Below the pieces are notes generated by a model that saw nothing but the letters and a program-made list of their open reading frames with translations, did not search any database and was not told the DNA's origin. A stretch of DNA of 33,983 nt, from the IMG/VR virus record IMGVR_UViG_3300008451_000009, positions 1 through 33,983 of that record. One strand, 5' to 3'. Of this stretch, positions 29,470-33,983 are shown in pieces; within the stretch, counting starts at the first letter, position 1, and the number at the start of each line of letters is the position of its first letter. Origin of the DNA: a virus. The translations under genes and the position numbers were made by a program.

Positions 29470-30722
29470 GGTTTACCGCCTTGCTGTTTTTTTAGATATT
29501 CTTGGTAACGAGCTTCTTTAGCTTGGTCAAATTGTCCAGCTTTAGGTTCATTAGGTCGTTTAGCCAATCCCAAACCAAACATTTTGTCCAAGTTAGCCAA
29601 TGCAGAACGGTTGGCTTCAAGCGTCAAAGTTGGGTCAGTTGCAGCCTTAAGATACAAATTCATTTCAGCATTACTGTTCATTTGCTGTGAACTCATGCCT
29701 GTGGCTTCTTTGATAAGGTTTAGCAACAATGGGCGCGTTTGTTCAATTTCTTGACGGTGACGCTGATTTTCTGTGCCTAATTTCCCGCCTATGTATTGAC
29801 CTACTCCACTAGAACCAATACCAGCTCCCAAATTACTCAAAACACGGTTTGACGTGCTTGCAATGCCGCCACCTGTATCAAGCGCGTCATAGCTGTTATT
29901 CAATTGCTGAACAACACCTGACAATTGGTCTTTAGCCTCTCCCTTTGTTTTATTCTTTTGTAATTCTTTGGCTGCACTTGGGTTATACAAAGGCATTCCA
30001 CCAGCTTGCGATTGAGGCATAGTTAACGCTTCGCCGTTTGGCCCTAAAACTGTTACGTTTTTCTCAGGTCGGTTGGCTTGAATCATTTGCTGCATTTGAC
30101 GTTGATTGTCAATTTGCATTTGACGCAATTCTTTTTGAGCCGCCAATCGTTCAGCTTGGCTTGCTCGTTGATCTTCCATGCGTGTTTGTAATTCCTGCGC
30201 CCGTGCTTGTCGAGCCAATTCGGATTCTTGCGCCCTAAATGCACGGTTATCAATGCGTTCTTGTTTTTGCGCTTCCAATTCGGGCATTTTTGCAAGACCT
30301 TGCATTCCCATTGAACGAACCGTGGGCGATTGACTTGCAGCCGCTAACGAGTAAGCGCCGAATTGGTCGCCTGGGGTCGCCGCTTGAGCATTCATTACCG
30401 GACCAGCTTGGTCATCAGGTAACGTTACCGCATCCCTAGCGGGTTTAGGCCGCAAAAGGTCTACGAAGGCGCTCATGTCTCTGGTTTGAGCCTCTTGCCT
30501 CTGCGTATTTAAGTCTTTTAACCCTTGCTCTGCATCACGTTTTTCTTTTCCTGCGTTGTAATTTCGCAAACCTTCTGCAAGATATTCAAAAGGGCTGGCT
30601 TTAACGTAAATATTGCCAACCATGTTGCCCGTAGGCATTTGGCGACCTGATTGTTTTTGCGCTTCTAATGCTCTTTGATAGCGTTGCGTTGCTAGTTGGT
30701 TTTCAATGTCAAAATCTTGCAT
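29466..30722 (-). CDS. coiled-coil virion (ejection) protein
   Basis: Protein of 418 residues with long helical Gln/Arg-rich stretches (QKQERIDNRAFRAQESELAR, LQTRMEDQRASQAERLAAQK, ELRQMQIDNQRQMQQMIQAN). The N-terminus has SPFEYLAEGLRNYNAGKEKR, which I recall from internal virion proteins in this genome position. The C-terminal half (RQEIEQTRPLLLNLIKEATG, KAATDPTLTLEANRSALAN) is helical too. Lies between the DUF7694-like gene and the 531-residue protein; a part of the ejection complex is inferred. Confidence 0.74.
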   Translation of the reverse strand: MQDFDIENQLATQRYQRALEAQKQSGRQMPTGNMVGNIYVKASPFEYLAEGLRNYNAGKEKRDAEQGLKDLNTQRQEAQTRDMSAFVDLLRPKPARDAVTLPDDQAGPVMNAQAATPGDQFGAYSLAAASQSPTVRSMGMQGLAKMPELEAQKQERIDNRAFRAQESELARQARAQELQTRMEDQRASQAERLAAQKELRQMQIDNQRQMQQMIQANRPEKNVTVLGPNGEALTMPQSQAGGMPLYNPSAAKELQKNKTKGEAKDQLSGVVQQLNNSYDALDTGGGIASTSNRVLSNLGAGIGSSGVGQYIGGKLGTENQRHRQEIEQTRPLLLNLIKEATGMSSQQMNSNAEMNLYLKAATDPTLTLEANRSALANLDKMFGLGLAKRPNEPKAGQFDQAKEARYQEYLKKQQGGKP

Positions 30723-30723
30723 T

Positions 30724-31047
30724 TCAAGCCTCTTTTTTCCAAGTGTAACCCCTGCGAATCTGTGGCAATAGGGTGCTAAACAAATATAAATGTCGAATGT
30801 TGCCAGTGTTTAAAACATCTTTATCACGGGGATAAAACTCTACCGCATCAAACTCACCAAATCCGCATTTGGTTTTAATGTTTTGCAGTTCGTCCCAACC
30901 TAAACCGTCTGCCATGTCTTTGCGGTTAATGTCAAGTCGAATGGTGTTTTGGTCTAAAAAAGCACACACGCAAAACGTATCATCTTCCCATACGCCAATT
31001 GACGGCTCTTGAAAGCAAGATGTAACGTGCTTGTCAGTACGAGTCAT
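30724..31047 (-). CDS. DUF7694-like phage protein
   Basis: Protein of 107 residues with two blocks I recall from a widespread small phage protein family: GLGWDELQNIKTKCGFGEFD and AVEFYPRDKDVLNTGNIRHL. The structure is alpha/beta with an N-terminal VCAFLDQNTIRLDINR. No enzyme motif. Its ATG overlaps the previous gene by 1 nt. It accompanies podovirus-type internal or tail genes; the function is unknown. Confidence 0.85.
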   Translation of the reverse strand: MTRTDKHVTSCFQEPSIGVWEDDTFCVCAFLDQNTIRLDINRKDMADGLGWDELQNIKTKCGFGEFDAVEFYPRDKDVLNTGNIRHLYLFSTLLPQIRRGYTWKKEA

Positions 31048-31991
31048 TAAAACAATCCAGCGGTAATGGCAGAAGAACCCAGATTCATTAAACCGCCCAT
31101 CATTTTGTCTTGACCAGCTTGTTGGGCGTTATAGGCGTTCATTTGTTGACCGTATTGTTGGTTAGTCGCACCCAAGAAGTCAGCTCCTGGAACTGTTTGT
31201 TGCTGCGCGTAAGGCTGAAATGTTGGGTTCTGTACTTGTGCGCCTGTTCGCAAAGAATTTACTAGGTCTAGGGGTCGAGACTGTTTTGTGTAAGCCTCGT
31301 TTAACATGGCTTGGCGTTGGCTTGCGTTTAAGCCTGCCATTGACATTTGCTCGTTAAATCCTTGTTGCCGCGCCGCTTGGTCTATTCCAATGCCTTGTGC
31401 AGCCGCTTGTAAACGTAAATCATTGCCGCGCTGACCTTGCAATCCTAATTCTCGACCATAGGCGTTTGAACCTAAAGAAATACCTTGGTTTGCCAATCGG
31501 GTACGCAAAGCCTCATCTTCACCTTGTAGCGAAGGATTTAAGCGAGACATAATTGCCTCTTGCGCGGTCATCCCTGCGTTAACGGGAGCGGCAGCAAGTT
31601 TAGATTGATCTATGCCTGTGTACTGAGGCATTCCGCTTGTGTCAATGTTAGGGTTTTCCATTAACCCCTTGATGTTGCCAAAACCAGCAGAAGCCGCGTC
31701 AGCATATTGGTCTGACAGCTTTATTTGTTTATCAAGCGTTGCTTGCGCTTGAGGCGTGAGGTTCATTGTCTGCGACCATTTGCCAGTAGGGTCTTGGTTG
31801 TAGGTCAAAGAACCATACGGATTGAACTGGTCAATACGATTGGCTTTAGTCGCGTACTCAGCCATTTCTTTATTACCAGCGGCGGTTTCTACAGCAGCAG
31901 CACGGTAGTCCGGCGCTGGCGGCGGCGAAGATTTACCAGGGTAAAGGCGAACCCCTGCCTGATAGCCTGAGTGTTTAGATGGAATAAGCAT
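31047..31991 (-). CDS. virion-associated Gln/Ala-rich protein
   Basis: Protein of 314 residues, Gln, Ala and Gly-rich. N-terminal: PPPAPDYRAAAVETAAGNKE, then NPYGSLTYNQDPTGKWSQTM with LTPQAQATLDKQIKLSDQYA, a combination common in phage tail-associated proteins. The rest is helical with small repeats (TRLANQGISLGSNAYGREL; AAQGIGIDQAARQQGFNEQM) and a Gly-rich C-terminal (MMGGLMNLGSSAITAGLF). A membrane-penetrating or DNA-ejection role is likely. The start has a good GAGG Shine-Dalgarno and overlaps the GNAT gene by 17 nt. Confidence 0.76.
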   Translation of the reverse strand: MLIPSKHSGYQAGVRLYPGKSSPPPAPDYRAAAVETAAGNKEMAEYATKANRIDQFNPYGSLTYNQDPTGKWSQTMNLTPQAQATLDKQIKLSDQYADAASAGFGNIKGLMENPNIDTSGMPQYTGIDQSKLAAAPVNAGMTAQEAIMSRLNPSLQGEDEALRTRLANQGISLGSNAYGRELGLQGQRGNDLRLQAAAQGIGIDQAARQQGFNEQMSMAGLNASQRQAMLNEAYTKQSRPLDLVNSLRTGAQVQNPTFQPYAQQQTVPGADFLGATNQQYGQQMNAYNAQQAGQDKMMGGLMNLGSSAITAGLF

Positions 31992-32394
31992 AGTTACCTC
32001 TCAAATATTTACATTCGTCTTTAAAAAGACGGTACAACAAAATATCAGAATCAAGGGTAGCTTGCTCTAGCCTAGATTCTAATTTAAAACCCATGTGTTC
32101 GACAAGCCTAATGCTTTTATCGTTATCACCGTTCACTGGCACGGTAATGCGTCTGACTTTTAGCTGATTAAAGGGATAGTCAAAGATTATCCCCAAGAAC
32201 CGCCTATCTGCCCATCCACCTTCACCCGCAATATGGCAAACCACGTTTGCGCCGTTGAAATCCTCATAAAGCACACCTGCGACTAGATTACCGTTTTTTA
32301 GCTTGCCAATCGCTTGACCTCGACCTTCGCACCATGAGCCGCCTGTCTTTTCTGCTACCCACGGCCCAATGATTGACGCATCAAAAAACACCAT
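31975..32394 (-). CDS. GNAT-type acetyltransferase in tail module
   Basis: Protein of 139 residues. The layout (GQAIGKLKNGNLVAGVLYED, FLGIIFDYPFNQLKVRRITV, NDKSIRLVEHMGFKLESRLE) matches GNAT-fold N-acetyltransferases that phages encode next to tail genes: strand 4/5 with the acetyl-CoA loop region, then the NxKSxRLxEHxGF signature. A canonical Q/RxxGxG/A loop is not obvious, so activity is uncertain. It could acetylate a virion or host protein. TGATG overlap with the gp10-like gene. Confidence 0.82.
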   Translation of the reverse strand: MVFFDASIIGPWVAEKTGGSWCEGRGQAIGKLKNGNLVAGVLYEDFNGANVVCHIAGEGGWADRRFLGIIFDYPFNQLKVRRITVPVNGDNDKSIRLVEHMGFKLESRLEQATLDSDILLYRLFKDECKYLRGNYAYSI

Positions 32395-33899
32395 CAGTAA
32401 TTCAAAATCCCGCCGTGATTGTGGACGTGGCTGACATTCATAAACCTTACCTCTGCGCCGTTATTCTGTACTTTTAAGCGAAGTGCAGCAGCGTTAGCCA
32501 CTACCCCGACCGTGTGCCAGCCGCTTGTAATCGAGTTCATGCTGCCGCCCCAAACCATCGTTCCCCAGTACATCGTTCCCCAAACCATACCTGTTGGCGC
32601 TTCGTAATTGAATACACCCTCTGGCTCAGTTTCTTTAAAATCACCGCATAAGCCGTAAAGGATAGAAGGCGTGCCGTTGGACAATAGGAATGGCTTGACC
32701 ATTGTGAAATACTTGTTTGTCGCTATATCGCCAAAATACTGGTAAGACATGATGACATCGGACTGAATTTGCGCGCCGTTGTCGGTGTTGCCTTGCCAAG
32801 CCTTTTGCACGCTTGTCGAATCGCCGTAAAACAGCCCATCTCGGCTATATAACCAGCACTCTGCATCCCAACCCTCGAATCGTGTCCAAGCCCCTGTAAT
32901 CGTGTTTTGAGCGTATTGATAGTTTGAACCGTTACCCTTTGGCACGTTCAAAATCAGCATATTGGCTTCCTCAAATAAGCACATCTGCCAGCCGAAGTTT
33001 TGGTTGTAGAAAGTCATTTCCTCCGCAACCGTGTTTTGTATCTTGTCGGTCAGGGCGTTTCGTTTGTCAATCGTTGCGGATAACAAAGCCTTTGACAGTG
33101 GAAAAATACCACCGAAGCAGTTAATGATTAGGTCGCCAGCGTATTTAATGCCGCATCGCCGCCCAATAGGTGCGCCAACGTAGTAAACGCCAACTAGATT
33201 CCAGCTATTCGCATTGCTTGGGTCTGTACCCGAATAAACGGCAATTTCGCCCTTACTTGAGATAACGACTAAATGGTCATCGGAACCCGCACCTGCGTCT
33301 AGTGTCCAAGAATAGCAAGCCATGATGTAGCCGCCACGCCTAAAGATAGAGCCTAACGGCAATAAAGCCGCCGCCCCACTAACGCTAAGAACGGGCAAAT
33401 AGGCTAACTCAAGTGAGTTTTGTTGCGTAAAAAATAGGCGGTTTTTGAATAGATTGACGTGAACTAGGTTACTCGCGCCCGTGATTGAGGCGGTTGACCA
33501 AGCCGTGCCGTTATACAAACGAGGGGTATCGACACCGTTGACACAGATCAGAAACGAGCCGCCTGGGGTCGTAATCATTGATTCTTGCCACCGTGCGCTA
33601 TTTAATCCTGAGACAGCCGCAGCACCCACTACTCCGGCGGTCGTTACGTCATAGATTCCCGAACCGGATGCGGCAAAGATTTTGTTTGTACCGTCTTGCG
33701 CCGCGTACTCCATGATGGTTTCAACGGGAAAAGTGAACCCTGTCACATGGGGCACATGGCCTTTGCGGGTGGAAATGTAGGCGGGTTGCACCCACCAGTT
33801 AACCAGCTTAACAGCGTCCTCTTTTGGCATGGCGACCACAGAGTTTCTGTCGTTCAAACCGCCTACCGGACTTGGCAGGCTTGAATGCTTTGCAGCCAT
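32394..33899 (-). CDS. gp10-like tail stabilisation protein
   Basis: Protein of 501 residues from the ATG at 33899 (AGGG upstream; a TTG at 33917 is possible but adds a poor N-terminus). It begins MAAKHSSLPSPVGGLNDRNS and continues AVKLVNWWVQPAYISTRKGH, the start of P22 gp10-type tail proteins. The middle is beta-rich (AYLPVLSVSGAAALLPLGSI; GDLIINCFGGIFPLSKALLS) and it ends in MNVSHVHNHGGILNY. In P22 gp10 forms the hub that closes the DNA-filled head. It is the first leftward gene after the seam, continuous with the adaptor module at the other end. Confidence 0.87.
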   Translation of the reverse strand: MAAKHSSLPSPVGGLNDRNSVVAMPKEDAVKLVNWWVQPAYISTRKGHVPHVTGFTFPVETIMEYAAQDGTNKIFAASGSGIYDVTTAGVVGAAAVSGLNSARWQESMITTPGGSFLICVNGVDTPRLYNGTAWSTASITGASNLVHVNLFKNRLFFTQQNSLELAYLPVLSVSGAAALLPLGSIFRRGGYIMACYSWTLDAGAGSDDHLVVISSKGEIAVYSGTDPSNANSWNLVGVYYVGAPIGRRCGIKYAGDLIINCFGGIFPLSKALLSATIDKRNALTDKIQNTVAEEMTFYNQNFGWQMCLFEEANMLILNVPKGNGSNYQYAQNTITGAWTRFEGWDAECWLYSRDGLFYGDSTSVQKAWQGNTDNGAQIQSDVIMSYQYFGDIATNKYFTMVKPFLLSNGTPSILYGLCGDFKETEPEGVFNYEAPTGMVWGTMYWGTMVWGGSMNSITSGWHTVGVVANAAALRLKVQNNGAEVRFMNVSHVHNHGGILNY

Positions 33900-33920
33900 A
33901 TTTGCCCTTATAATCAAGTT

Positions 33921-33970
33921 GCAAGGATAGGGTAGCTCCCGAAAATCTGAACCTGTACAGACTTCCTTGC
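33921..33970. other. three-way-junction inverted repeat at the seam
   Basis: A 7-bp stem GCAAGGA (33921-33927) / TCCTTGC (33964-33970) encloses a GGG/CCC hairpin (33930-33940) and a TCTG/CAGA hairpin (33946-33961). It lies upstream of the gp10-like gene (leftward) and just before the HNH gene (rightward across the seam). It could be a leader structure or a recognition site for the endonuclease or packaging; neither strand is favoured. Confidence 0.45.
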
Positions 33971-33983
33971 GCTATTAATACAG

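Noticed and set aside
1-33983. tRNA genes, CRISPR arrays and insertion sequences
   Set aside because: No cloverleaf with the tRNA consensus, no regular spaced repeats and no transposase-like ORF seen by eye.

Overview
The window looks like a complete, circularly permuted genome of a small tailed phage (33,983 bp) with podovirus-type, P22-like morphogenesis. The evidence is a 768-residue portal with a barrel-like Q/M-rich C-terminus, a large terminase, a scaffold, an HK97-fold capsid protein, a gp4-like adaptor and a gp10-like tail protein. No ribosomal RNA, tRNA, CRISPR or host metabolic gene is visible. The leftward virion genes run off the left end (about 650) and resume at the right end (33,899), so the two ends are probably one continuous late region. 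The host is probably Gram-negative, because the phage has an EGG-type (GH108-like) endolysin and exported small proteins. A betaproteobacterium is possible, but that is only an impression.

Control centre (19.4-19.9 kb). A divergent region separates leftward and rightward early genes. Leftward is a 60-residue Cro/YdaS-like regulator whose TATAAT box places the transcription start on its own ATG (leaderless mRNA), followed by a terminator hairpin and an O-like replication protein gene. That gene carries 11-bp tandem TTGATATC repeats (candidate origin). It continues into an SF4 helicase, a small ORF, a VRR-NUC nuclease, NinB and a YbcO-like HNH protein. Rightward are two small acidic proteins, an Erf annealing protein, a YqaJ exonuclease, an SSB-like protein and a winged-helix protein. 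A second rightward promoter leader, nearly a duplicate of the first, then drives seven small genes.

Late region. After the HNH gene lies a TATAAT box and a 250-nt gene-free stretch. Its helices contain G-U pairs that only work in the leftward transcript, so it is probably a structured late leader, possibly an antitermination element. Leftward genes then follow: a Cys-rich protein, ParB-methyltransferase, TerS, a GIY-YIG endonuclease wedged in front of TerL, TerL, portal, membrane proteins, a 950-residue tail fibre, scaffold, major capsid, a small head protein, adaptor and a small virion protein. Across the seam come the gp10-like protein, a GNAT protein, three or four ejection or virion proteins, an S74-type tail fibre, a small membrane protein, holin and endolysin.

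Inserted cassettes. A rightward cassette (26.2-27.9 kb) sits against the late genes. It holds a Rha-like antirepressor, two exported proteins and two 28-residue membrane peptides, with its own promoter and a 16-bp-stem terminator hairpin in its leader. It looks like a moron, possibly for superinfection exclusion or lysogenic conversion. An AP2-type HNH endonuclease lies at the seam.

No integrase, CI-type repressor, DNA polymerase or RNA polymerase was recognised. The recurring theme is transcription units that start with a hairpin or terminator-like leader, which suggests control by attenuation or antitermination.
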